Origin: Actinomycetes bacterium
Lineage (GTDB): Bacteria; Actinomycetota; Acidimicrobiia; Acidimicrobiales; Acidimicrobiaceae
Assembly: GCA_021833085.1 (NCBI GenBank)
Contig: JAKBGL010000074.1
Span: forward strand, 1-6,342
Direction: 5' to 3'
DNA length: 6,342 nucleotides
The position numbers and the translations under genes were made by a program. Of the stretch, positions 1 through 5,664 are shown in pieces. Each line of letters starts with the position of its first letter. The first letter of the stretch is position 1. Below the pieces are notes generated by a model. The model was not told the origin of the DNA and did not search any database. It saw only the letters and a list, made by a program, of their open reading frames with translations.

Positions 1-1154
1 ACCCTATAGCCGGCATCTTTCAACCTTTGTAGTATGTTGATCGTCGAAACCGGAGTATCAAGTCCAACTGCGTTACCTAATCGAGATCTCTTAGTCGGGT
101 AAGCTGAGAGAACAACTGCCACCTTCTTGTCTCTATTTGCAACCCTACGTAGCCTACAGAGTCGAAGCACGAGCCTTGAAAGTCTCTCTTGTCTCTCAAA
201 GTCCAACCGATAACCAAAGATCTCAGCGCCGAAGTCGATATCGTCATCGATAAGCTCTTTAAAAGCTACAGGGAAGGAGATGATCCTGCCATCAAACTCT
301 GGAACTGCAACCGACATTGCGACGTCTATCGGCGATAGTCCAAAGGACGACTCCTCCCACACGTCCCTTGGCTGGGTGGAGATCAGGGCCTGGACGATAG
401 GGATGTCAAGGGTCATCAGAGCACCTGGGTCCCACGAGAATGCTTCTTCATCAAAAGATCCAGCGGCGAGCATCGTAGAGACAACTACGTCTGCACCAAG
501 TGATCTCAAGATATCTACCACTTTAGCGTCTTGTTCTGTACCGTCTTGGCGTAAAGAGTATGCGTACACTGCATAAGCGTTTAGTCCGACCGATGAGAAG
601 CTTGTGAGCATATCAGTCACAAACGTGGTGTTCCCCGAGATGAGGTGAGCTCTATAGAACACCACTGCAACTACTCCCAGAGGGTCATCCACTAAAATCG
701 AAGCGAATACGCCAGCGTCTGGAACCTCACCCACTGGAGCAAAACCAAAGCCGTATCCACAGACTGTATCGGCCACGAAACGAAGAAAGTTCTCGAGGTT
801 CTCAAGTCCCCCTTCCACTAAGTAGCGAAACGCGCTTGTCCAGGTGCCTCCAGCCACTGAGGACAGCTCCATGAGGTCGAGATCTAAGGAGTTCTCTCCT
901 GGGAAACACATCACAGGTATACTACGGCTACCTGCCAACTCCACCAGAGTAGTTACGACGCTACTTCCCTTGATACCCCCTAAGGATCTGATGACCACCG
1001 CCTCTACTCCGTCCAAGAGGCCAACTTCAAGTGGATCGATACGATCCAAGGAGCGCACTACTAGAGTAGGAAACCCATCTGGTAGTCGCTCCCATATGCT
1101 ACGAAAGGCTAACAGTTCGGTATCGGCGTTTGTAAAATACGCTAACTTCTTCAA
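1..1154 (-). CDS. cobN: Aerobic cobaltochelatase subunit CobN, N-terminal part (runs off left edge)
   Basis: CobN is the large corrin-binding subunit of the ATP-dependent aerobic cobaltochelatase, which inserts Co2+ into hydrogenobyrinate a,c-diamide with two AAA-type partner subunits not present here. I translated the minus strand by hand: 384 open codons remain, so roughly the first third of a protein that usually exceeds 1,100 residues. Family landmarks are the start AYFTNADTELL (5-15), FYRAH...GNT (166-176), LDIPIVQAL (249-257), FGLSPIDVA (271-279), VAVPEFDGRI (283-292) and AYPTKRSRLGNAVGLDTP (351-368), all close to actinobacterial CobN as I remember it. The start is uncertain. The frame opens just after a TAA at 1197-1199 and offers only TTG at 1190 or TTG at 1154. 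The 1154 start fits the family N-terminus better, while 1190 has a GGGG about 10 bases upstream. It is the last visible gene of the cobU-cobS-cobD-cobQ-cobN series. Identity is very confident, the start much less so. Confidence 0.93.
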   Translation of the reverse strand, partial: MKKLAYFTNADTELLAFRSIWERLPDGFPTLVVRSLDRIDPLEVGLLDGVEAVVIRSLGGIKGSSVVTTLVELAGSRSIPVMCFPGENSLDLDLMELSSVAGGTWTSAFRYLVEGGLENLENFLRFVADTVCGYGFGFAPVGEVPDAGVFASILVDDPLGVVAVVFYRAHLISGNTTFVTDMLTSFSSVGLNAYAVYAYSLRQDGTEQDAKVVDILRSLGADVVVSTMLAAGSFDEEAFSWDPGALMTLDIPIVQALISTQPRDVWEESSFGLSPIDVAMSVAVPEFDGRIISFPVAFKELIDDDIDFGAEIFGYRLDFERQERLSRLVLRLCRLRRVANRDKKVAVVLSAYPTKRSRLGNAVGLDTPVSTINILQRLKDAGYR

Positions 1155-1205
1155 AAAACCACCATCTCTATCTAGGACCTTGCAACTCAAGAGGGCTTAA
1201 CCCCA

Positions 1206-2720
1206 CTAGGGATACCTGTACTTAGGCAACTCGAGCATCTCGTCAACTCGAAGGGCTTCCTTTGCGACCTTAGCGACATCGTCGTACGCCATGTCCAAGA
1301 TCTCCCTATAGTTTCTCCCTTGGGATACATAGCTCTTCGAGGATCGCTGAGCCACATGCAAAAGAAACCTCTCTCTGAACCGGTCGTTCTCAAAGAGGCC
1401 GTGAATGCTAGTACCAAAGATCTGATCCTGTGAAAGCGCTCCTTCAGAGGTCGAGATATCTGCTGCACTACCTTCACGTGAAGTTACGTCAAATAAGGCT
1501 GACTCACCAAGGTTATCTACAACTCCTTTATGAATCTGGTATCCATCGATAGCGACACCTTGCAGTATCCCGTTGCTTACAAAACCTCTGACTTGGCGCA
1601 AGACCTTCTCACAGTGAAATGTCGTACGCACATTTAGATGTCCAAGACCCAAAGAGAACTGTCGATCTGACTCGACGCCGTCTGAGATGCTTTTTCCGAG
1701 CATCTGATATCCCCCGCAGATACCCAGTACGACCTTGCCAGAACTAATAGCGAGCGTTATAGCTTCATCCAAACCAACGTCTCTCAACCACTCAAGGTCC
1801 ACTACCGTACTTTTCGTCCCCGGTAAGACTACGAGATCACTTTGCAATAGATCATCGGCAGAGTCTGTAAGTGACAGCCGAACACCATCGTCTAACTCTA
1901 ATGGATCGAAATCCGATAGATTCGAGAGAAACGGAAGCTTCACCACGGAGACCAATAACGGGTTTACCGTGGTACCTCTAGACCTCCTATGGAGCCCTTG
2001 AGCAGACAAGGAGTCCTCTTCTGGTATCTGTACCTTGGTATATGGCAAAACGCCAAAGCATTGAACCCCGCTACGCTCCTCTAGCTCACGTAAACCCGGT
2101 TCAAGAATCTCGATCTGGCCTCTGAACTTGTTGACAACGAACCCTACAATCAACTCTGATAGCTCGGTGGGAAGGATCCCGATCGTACCGAATATCGACG
2201 CAAACACACCCCCGCGCTCGATATCTCCGATTAAGACCGACGGAATATTAAACCTCCGAGCAAGTCCTAAGTTCACAAGATCATTATCTAATAGATTGAT
2301 CTCCGCTGGAGATCCCGCTCCTTCGAGAAGGACGAACTCATATCGAGACAGGAGCTGCTCAAGGGCTCCCTCTACTACCGTTCGAAGTTCTTTTTTTCTC
2401 CCTTGGAAGCTCACTCCCGAGCTCTCAAACCTTGGGTTCCCCATCACAATTACCTGAGAGGAGTGCTCGGAAGTAGGTTTGAGTAGGACCGGGTTCATCT
2501 CCACCTCCGCCTCGACTCGACAGGCCAAAGCCTGAGAGTATTGTGCACGCGCAATCTCATGACCCGATCTCGTAACCATCGAGTTGAGCGCCATATTTTG
2601 ACCTTTAAATGGAGCAACCTGCACGCCATTGTCGCTAAGTATTCTGCCCAAAGCACACACCAACGTAGACTTCCCCGCGCTTGAGCTGGTGCCGGTGATC
2701 ATGAGTGCTCTGCCCCTCAC
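1206..2720 (-). CDS. cobQ: Adenosylcobyric acid synthase CobQ (CbiP), glutamine-hydrolysing
   Basis: CobQ performs four ATP- and glutamine-dependent amidations (side chains b, d, e and g) that turn adenosylcobyrinic acid a,c-diamide into adenosylcobyric acid. With the start chosen here it has 504 residues, normal for the family. The N-terminal dethiobiotin-synthetase-like ATPase domain has a P-loop GTSSSAGKST (10-19), FKGQNMALNS (38-47), LEGAGSPAEINL (132-143) and GDIERGGVFAS (165-175). The C-terminal class I (triad-type) glutamine amidotransferase domain has LPGTKST (299-305), GICGGYQM with the nucleophile Cys335, GYQIHKG (393-399) and GTSIHGLFEN with His440. The frame extends to a GTG at 2756, but I prefer GTG at 2720. 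That start yields the usual short N-terminus VRGRALMITG, has an AGGTGG five bases upstream, and overlaps the cobD stop by GTGA exactly as the cobS/cobD junction does. It lies between cobD and cobN in the operon. It is distinguished from the shorter GatD-type amidotransferases by carrying both domains. Confidence 0.96.
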   Translation of the reverse strand: MRGRALMITGTSSSAGKSTLVCALGRILSDNGVQVAPFKGQNMALNSMVTRSGHEIARAQYSQALACRVEAEVEMNPVLLKPTSEHSSQVIVMGNPRFESSGVSFQGRKKELRTVVEGALEQLLSRYEFVLLEGAGSPAEINLLDNDLVNLGLARRFNIPSVLIGDIERGGVFASIFGTIGILPTELSELIVGFVVNKFRGQIEILEPGLRELEERSGVQCFGVLPYTKVQIPEEDSLSAQGLHRRSRGTTVNPLLVSVVKLPFLSNLSDFDPLELDDGVRLSLTDSADDLLQSDLVVLPGTKSTVVDLEWLRDVGLDEAITLAISSGKVVLGICGGYQMLGKSISDGVESDRQFSLGLGHLNVRTTFHCEKVLRQVRGFVSNGILQGVAIDGYQIHKGVVDNLGESALFDVTSREGSAADISTSEGALSQDQIFGTSIHGLFENDRFRERFLLHVAQRSSKSYVSQGRNYREILDMAYDDVAKVAKEALRVDEMLELPKYRYP

Positions 2721-3661
2721 GTTCTCCACCTGCCAATCAGCCTCTGAAGGCACCACGACAACGTCATCGCAAAAAAAAGCGAAAGTTCAACGACTCTACT
2801 TTCAAACCCAATAGCTTCTTTTAGGTCCTTCGTAGTTATCTCCCGATCTCCCCCAAAGCGTATCCGTTCCTCGGCCACTCCGTCGTAGAGGTTTACGCCT
2901 CCAACACCGACATCAAAGCGGCCAGCAAAGCAAGCCTCCACCACCCCTGCATTAGGAGAAGGGTGGGCTTTTGCGTCCGAGGTCGCCCTTCGAATTCGCA
3001 TGCGAGCATCTTTCGGGGACAGTACATAGGCACATAGCCAAGTAAGCCTTGAAGGTAACAGATTTACAAGGTCATCGAGACGAGCCGAGGCGTAGCCAAA
3101 GCGGAGATATCTCTCACTTTTATGGCCAAACATCGAGTCTAAGGTGTTGATTGCCCGATAACCAATAGCCCCAACTTCTCCAAGTAAAGCACCATAAAAG
3201 ATAGGGGCGATCGCTCCGTCTGACGAGTTCTCAGCTAACGACTCAAAGGCGGCTCTAAGTACCTCCGCCTCTGACAACTCCGACGTCGATCTACCTACGA
3301 TCTGCCCAACTACTCGACGTGCACCTTGCAAGTCCTTTGCCTCAACTAGGCGTACTACGTCTGCGACCACATCTCGAAGCTGTCTGTCTGAGATACAGAA
3401 GTACTGTAGAAGAACCTTCGCTCCAAAAGGCCAACTAGAGACCGCCTTCGAAAAGGCGACACAGACTCCCACGAGCAGTGTTGTCGATACAGCGCCTACT
3501 AGGTAAGAGTCTTTGTAGAGCTTCTTCTCGACCAAATTAGCCAGATGTCCGAAGTACGCCACAGGGTGGATTAGGTTGTCGGGATCTCCTATCTTCCGGT
3601 CTAGCGCAAGCGCCAAAGCAGTGACGATAGGATCAGAGCGCTTAAAAGAGTACCTTTTCAC
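2717..3661 (-). CDS. cobD: Adenosylcobinamide-phosphate synthase, CobD/CbiB family membrane protein
   Basis: This enzyme joins adenosylcobyric acid to (R)-1-amino-2-propanol or its O-phosphate, giving adenosylcobinamide (phosphate), and acts in the cytoplasmic membrane. The 314 residues are the usual length. Family motifs in order are DRKIGDP (21-27), HPV (32-34), ESLAENSSDG (140-149), APIFY (152-156), YRAINTLDSMFGHKSERY (168-185), SARLDD (192-197) and HPSPNAGVVEA (233-243). Hydrophobic stretches around 52-70, 152-167, 204-214 and 290-305 fit membrane segments. The start is GTG at 3661, overlapping the cobS stop in a GTGA junction with no strong Shine-Dalgarno sequence, so translation probably depends on ribosomes finishing cobS. 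Its own stop overlaps the preferred cobQ start in the same way. The symbol cobD is used here in the Pseudomonas denitrificans sense (cbiB in Salmonella). It is not the threonine-phosphate decarboxylase that Salmonella calls CobD. Confidence 0.96.
   Translation of the reverse strand: MKRYSFKRSDPIVTALALALDRKIGDPDNLIHPVAYFGHLANLVEKKLYKDSYLVGAVSTTLLVGVCVAFSKAVSSWPFGAKVLLQYFCISDRQLRDVVADVVRLVEAKDLQGARRVVGQIVGRSTSELSEAEVLRAAFESLAENSSDGAIAPIFYGALLGEVGAIGYRAINTLDSMFGHKSERYLRFGYASARLDDLVNLLPSRLTWLCAYVLSPKDARMRIRRATSDAKAHPSPNAGVVEACFAGRFDVGVGGVNLYDGVAEERIRFGGDREITTKDLKEAIGFESRVVELSLFFAMTLSWCLQRLIGRWRT
2724..2731 (-). promoter_or_regulatory. cobQ ribosome-binding site that decides the GTG start
   Basis: The mRNA AGGTGGAG lies inside the last codons of cobD. 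AGGTGG ends five bases before the GTG at 2720. The upstream alternative GTG at 2756 has no comparable site, so this element together with the GTGA overlap favours the shorter CobQ. Confidence 0.6.
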
Positions 3662-4413
3662 CTTAGCACCACAGTCGCTACGACCAGAGAGCAGATCTCA
3701 GATACGAGTCCACCAGCTCCAACCACATCTCCAGTAACCCCATCGATCGATCGCATCGACCAGTAGATTATCGATACGAACGTCATCAGTTCGCAAAGCA
3801 CGATAACGAGCGAGCGAACGCCAAAGAGCAAGTAACCAACCCCTAACGACAACAGTATTCCGAAAAACATCAATAAGACTGTCGTTAATGGAAACTTCCG
3901 CTTACGACCGAACTCGTCGTATTGGAAGTACACAATGAATCCGTTATCTTTTGCTGCAGGAATAAGCCAAAGGGTAAAAGCCATGAGTGACCTAGATATC
4001 ATTGCAGCTGGAATAAGGATTAGAGCTTGTGAATTTGACAAGGTAGCGACTGCGCTTATGCGCAGTACAACCGCCACTATCAGCCCCATCGCACCGAAGG
4101 CACCCACTCTAGAGTCATCCATGGCCAAGAGGCGCCTCTCTTTGGAAAGAGGTGCGAAAAAACCATCACCGAAGTCTGTGATCGCGTCGTAATGAAGACC
4201 CCTCGTTATAACGCCATCAGCAAGAACTGTAAGGACAGCTGACTCAAAACGAGGCATAAGCAGTCGCGTACCCTCTAGTACAGAGAGATCAACAAGAGCT
4301 ATCACAGCCCCTGAAAACCAGAACCAGCCGACCGAGGAGATGCTAAAGGCAGGTCTCCCCACCGGAAGGAGGGTAAGAAATGAGAGAGAAGAACGAAGTG
4401 ATCTAACTATCAT
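3658..4413 (-). CDS. cobS: Adenosylcobinamide-GDP ribazoletransferase CobS (CobV)
   Basis: CobS, called cobalamin synthase, is a membrane enzyme that joins adenosylcobinamide-GDP to alpha-ribazole (or its 5'-phosphate), releasing GMP and completing the nucleotide loop. From the start chosen it has 251 residues, typical of the family. Landmarks are FLTLLPVG (12-19), the acidic motif RGLHYDAITDFGDGF (71-85), DDSRVGAFG (99-107) and GVTGDVVGA near the C-terminus (225-233). Several hydrophobic helices are visible (about 30-45, 108-125, 128-152, 178-198 and 200-216). The open frame reaches 4458, but ATG at 4413 is preferred. It is preceded by GAGGGG five bases upstream, restores the normal short N-terminus, and shortens the overlap with cobU from 56 to 11 bp. 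The DNA between that site and the ATG is self-complementary (see the separate entry). It is the second gene of the riboswitch-led operon and the only one that begins with ATG. Confidence 0.95.
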   Translation of the reverse strand: MIVRSLRSSLSFLTLLPVGRPAFSISSVGWFWFSGAVIALVDLSVLEGTRLLMPRFESAVLTVLADGVITRGLHYDAITDFGDGFFAPLSKERRLLAMDDSRVGAFGAMGLIVAVVLRISAVATLSNSQALILIPAAMISRSLMAFTLWLIPAAKDNGFIVYFQYDEFGRKRKFPLTTVLLMFFGILLSLGVGYLLFGVRSLVIVLCELMTFVSIIYWSMRSIDGVTGDVVGAGGLVSEICSLVVATVVLR

Positions 4414-4945
4414 GAGGACCCCTCTTCTCACCTTTAATCCACAGAGGTACGCCCGCAACTACAAAGACGACCTCCTTTGCAATCTCGGCGACTCTTTGAT
4501 TTATCTCCCCAAGTAGATCTACATAATCTCTACCCATGGCAGAGGTTGGATGAATGCAATGACCAACCTCCTCTGAGACAACGACTGAGGACTTGCAGCT
4601 AGCCAAGGCCGACACAAAGCTATCTAGGTAGTCCTTTGGATCTCGAGTTTCTTCAAAAATAACTCTAGCGATCAAGGAGCCGAGAGAATCTAGCAATATG
4701 GGGGCAGTGGTAAACGTCAAGAACCTCACAAGAGCGTCCAAAGACTCAGCCTCATAGGTAGTCCAAGTCGCCGGCCGTCTGCGTCGATGGAGCTCTACCC
4801 TGTCTTGAAACCCAGCGTCTTCAGCTCCAAGGAGCATCGGAGCCACGTACACAAGGCTCTGAGTCTCATGAACTAGCGTCTCGGCGAATACTGACTTGCC
4901 TGACCTCGTACCGCCGAGAACGAGAGTCAAATCGACGATAACCAC
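4403..4945 (-). CDS. cobU: Bifunctional adenosylcobinamide kinase / adenosylcobinamide-phosphate guanylyltransferase CobU (CobP)
   Basis: CobU phosphorylates adenosylcobinamide and then transfers GMP to it, producing adenosylcobinamide-GDP for CobS. With GTG at 4945 it is 180 residues, the family norm. Visible are the P-loop GGTRSGKS (11-18), the segment ELHRRRRPATW (51-61) whose His53 matches the histidine guanylylated in the family, DSLGSLIAR (86-94), VSEEVGHCIHP (123-133), the helix INQRVAEIA (148-156) and FVVAGVPLWIKG (161-172). The segment after the first strand reads YVAPM where YIAT or YVAT is common, a mild deviation. The start is decided by AAGGAG at 4950-4955, four bases before the GTG. 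The longer TTG start at 4966 would lie against the riboswitch's closing helix and has no ribosome-binding site of its own. It is the first gene of the minus-strand operon and directly downstream of the riboswitch. Confidence 0.95.
   Translation of the reverse strand: MVIVDLTLVLGGTRSGKSVFAETLVHETQSLVYVAPMLLGAEDAGFQDRVELHRRRRPATWTTYEAESLDALVRFLTFTTAPILLDSLGSLIARVIFEETRDPKDYLDSFVSALASCKSSVVVSEEVGHCIHPTSAMGRDYVDLLGEINQRVAEIAKEVVFVVAGVPLWIKGEKRGPHDS
4414..4424 (-). promoter_or_regulatory. cobS ribosome-binding site inside a small self-complementary hairpin
   Basis: The mRNA GAGGGGTCCTC directly precedes the cobS ATG at 4413. GAGGGG (4419-4424) is a good Shine-Dalgarno sequence at five-base spacing and decides the start. 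GAGG can pair with CCTC across a three-base loop, which would hide it. Because these bases lie within the cobU coding region, ribosomes translating cobU would melt the hairpin, a standard arrangement for translational coupling. A four-pair stem is weak, so this is only suggestive. Confidence 0.45.
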
Positions 4946-4947
4946 GC

Positions 4948-4955
4948 ATCTCCTT
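4948..4955 (-). promoter_or_regulatory. cobU Shine-Dalgarno sequence, complementary to the RNA 5' end
   Basis: The mRNA reads AAGGAGAT here, with AAGGAG (4950-4955) four bases before the cobU GTG, which decides that start. The seven bases AGGAGAT (4948-4954) are the exact complement of ATCTCCT at 5111-5117, the predicted extreme 5' end of the same transcript. This suggests an intramolecular switch between a free and an occluded ribosome-binding site. The complementarity is seen directly; the function is inferred. Confidence 0.7.
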
Positions 4956-4966
4956 AACTGCAGCAA

Positions 4967-5112
4967 CTACACACACCAGGTATCCTGACTTCCAGATCAC
5001 CGCCTAACCTCGCCTTCCAGCATCTGCGTTGCCGTGGCATATGAGGCTGGCTCCCTGGTTACAGTTGCGGGCCAGCTCTGGAGTTTCACCAGATTCCCTG
5101 AATATGTACTAG
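4967..5112 (-). ncRNA. Cobalamin (AdoCbl-type) riboswitch in the cobU leader
   Basis: Read on the minus strand this is a cobalamin-riboswitch aptamer with its conserved blocks in order: CAGGGAATCTGGTGAAAC, the hairpin TCTGG/CCAGA, the core GCCCGCAACTGT (within 5057-5090), paired arms GAGCTGGC and GCCAGCCTC, then ATGCCAC (5034-5040), the B12-box block GCTGGAAGGCG (5011-5021) and the 3' block AAGTCAGGATACCTGG (4976-4991). The ends pair as a probable P1 helix: CTAGTACAT (5104-5112) with GTGTGTAG (4967-4974), eight pairs with one bulged G and two G-U pairs. In this family bound adenosylcobalamin or another cobalamin normally lowers expression of downstream biosynthetic genes. No hairpin plus T-run follows, and the cobU ribosome-binding site is only 12 bases past P1, so translational control is the likelier mode. 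Identity is very confident. Boundaries are accurate to a few bases, and the ligand subclass is not certain. Confidence 0.95.
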
Positions 5113-5117
5113 GAGAT
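5111..5117 (-). promoter_or_regulatory. Candidate anti-Shine-Dalgarno segment at the 5' end of the cobU leader
   Basis: ATCTCCT on the minus strand pairs perfectly with AGGAGAT over the cobU ribosome-binding site. Five of its seven bases lie outside P1, so P1 formation could bring it next to the ribosome-binding site and allow a short helix in the ligand-bound state. Read on the plus strand the same bases are AGGAGAT, but they lie 15 bases from the cobO GTG, too far for an ordinary ribosome-binding site. Confidence 0.45.
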
Positions 5118-5119
5118 AC

Positions 5120-5125
5120 TAGCTT
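5120..5125 (+). promoter_or_regulatory. Candidate -10 element for a leaderless cobO transcript
   Basis: TAGCTT fits the actinobacterial TANNNT -10 pattern and ends seven bases before the cobO GTG at 5133, the spacing expected if transcription begins on the G of the start codon. It overlaps the -10 element of the opposite promoter (5123-5128). No convincing -35 is visible. The pattern is short and could occur by chance. Confidence 0.35.
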
Positions 5126-5151
5126 ATAAAAGGTGGAACGCGTCGAATCAA
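5123..5151 (-). promoter_or_regulatory. Primary-sigma-type promoter for the riboswitch-cobUSDQN operon
   Basis: On the minus strand TTGATT (5146-5151) and TATAAG (5123-5128) are separated by exactly 17 bases, close to the housekeeping sigma consensus TTGACA-17-TATAAT. A start about 6-7 bases downstream, near 5116-5117, would put the 5' end of the RNA just outside the riboswitch P1 helix, which is what the arrangement requires. The -35 element lies inside codons 5-7 of the divergent cobO gene. The start site is inferred, not shown. Confidence 0.75.
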
Positions 5152-5657
5152 GAGTACTAATAAACACAGGACATGGAAAAGGCAAATCTTCAGCCGCTTT
5201 TGGAGTCATGAGCAGGGCTTGGGCTAGGGGTTGGAAGGTCTGTGTGGTTCAGTTTGTAAAAAGTGGTAAGTGGAAGGTGGGCGAAAAAAAACTTGCAGAT
5301 CACCTGGGCATAGAGTGGAGAGCACTAGGGGATGGATTTACTTGGGAGTCAGAAGACCTGGTAGAAACTGCTCGACTAGGAGCTCATGCGTGGGAGTTTA
5401 CAAAGGACAAGATACTCTCTGGAGAGTACGATATGATTATCATGGATGAGATTACGTACGCCATAAACTACGGATGGATACCCCTACAAGAGGTCGTAGA
5501 TACCGTCAAAGCTCGGCCCAAAAAGACTAACTTGATAATTACTGGGCGTAACGCACCGGAGGCTCTAATAGAGGTGGCCGATACCGTGACCGAGATGAAC
5601 AAGGTAAAACACGCTTACGATCAAGGTATCAAGGCTCGCAAAGGTATCGAGTACTAG
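5133..5657 (+). CDS. cobO: Corrinoid adenosyltransferase CobO (CobA/BtuR family)
   Basis: CobO transfers the 5'-deoxyadenosyl group of ATP to reduced cobalt in cobyrinate a,c-diamide and other corrinoids, in the cytoplasm. Its 174 residues have the BtuR-type P-loop GHGKGKS (13-19), QFVKSGKWKVGE (40-51), Walker B IIMDE (102-106) followed by ITYAINYGWI, the ITGRNAP segment (136-142), VTEMNKVKH (152-160) and the family C-terminus ending KGIEY. The start is fixed: the frame opens after TAA at 5127-5129, and GTG 5133 is the only initiator before the P-loop. There is no Shine-Dalgarno sequence at normal distance, so a leaderless transcript is possible. It lacks the N-terminal extension of some actinobacterial CobO proteins. 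It diverges from the riboswitch operon and is followed seven bases later by cobB, the pairing also known in mycobacteria and Streptomyces. The riboswitch is antisense to this direction and is not part of its mRNA. Confidence 0.96.
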   Translation: MERVESRVLINTGHGKGKSSAAFGVMSRAWARGWKVCVVQFVKSGKWKVGEKKLADHLGIEWRALGDGFTWESEDLVETARLGAHAWEFTKDKILSGEYDMIIMDEITYAINYGWIPLQEVVDTVKARPKKTNLIITGRNAPEALIEVADTVTEMNKVKHAYDQGIKARKGIEY

Positions 5658-5664
5658 AGCCAAA

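Noticed and set aside
280..1200. Plus-strand open frames (280-576, 844-1200) opposite cobN
   Set aside because: The minus-strand frame gives an uninterrupted, clearly recognisable CobN; the opposite frames are Ser/Thr-rich low-information shadows.
1186..1205. GGGG...CCC inverted repeat between cobQ and cobN as a terminator
   Set aside because: The stem would be only three pairs with no T-run; it is not an intrinsic terminator.
2721..2756. Longer CobQ start (GTG at 2756)
   Set aside because: It adds 12 residues unlike the family N-terminus, has no ribosome-binding site and makes a 40-bp overlap; the GTG at 2720 has both a site and a GTGA junction.
1187..2814. Other open frames opposite or overlapping cobQ (1187-1477 minus; 1735-2001, 2128-2457, 2629-2814 plus)
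   Set aside because: They are shadows of cobQ, with no family motifs or convincing ribosome-binding sites.
3935..4192. 85-codon plus-strand open frame inside cobS
   Set aside because: It lies opposite conserved CobS motifs and has no independent coding evidence.
4946..4966. Longer CobU start (TTG at 4966)
   Set aside because: It abuts the riboswitch P1 3' strand and would place the AAGGAG ribosome-binding site inside the coding region.
4997..5209. 70-codon minus-strand open frame across the cobO start and the riboswitch
   Set aside because: It covers the promoter and the aptamer, has no recognisable protein features, and the RNA motifs explain the sequence fully.
5284..5291. Programmed -1 frameshift at the A8 run in cobO
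   Set aside because: The heptamer is in the right phase and the -1 frame stays open for about 50 codons, but the product would lose Walker B and the rest of the enzyme, and no stimulatory structure is evident.
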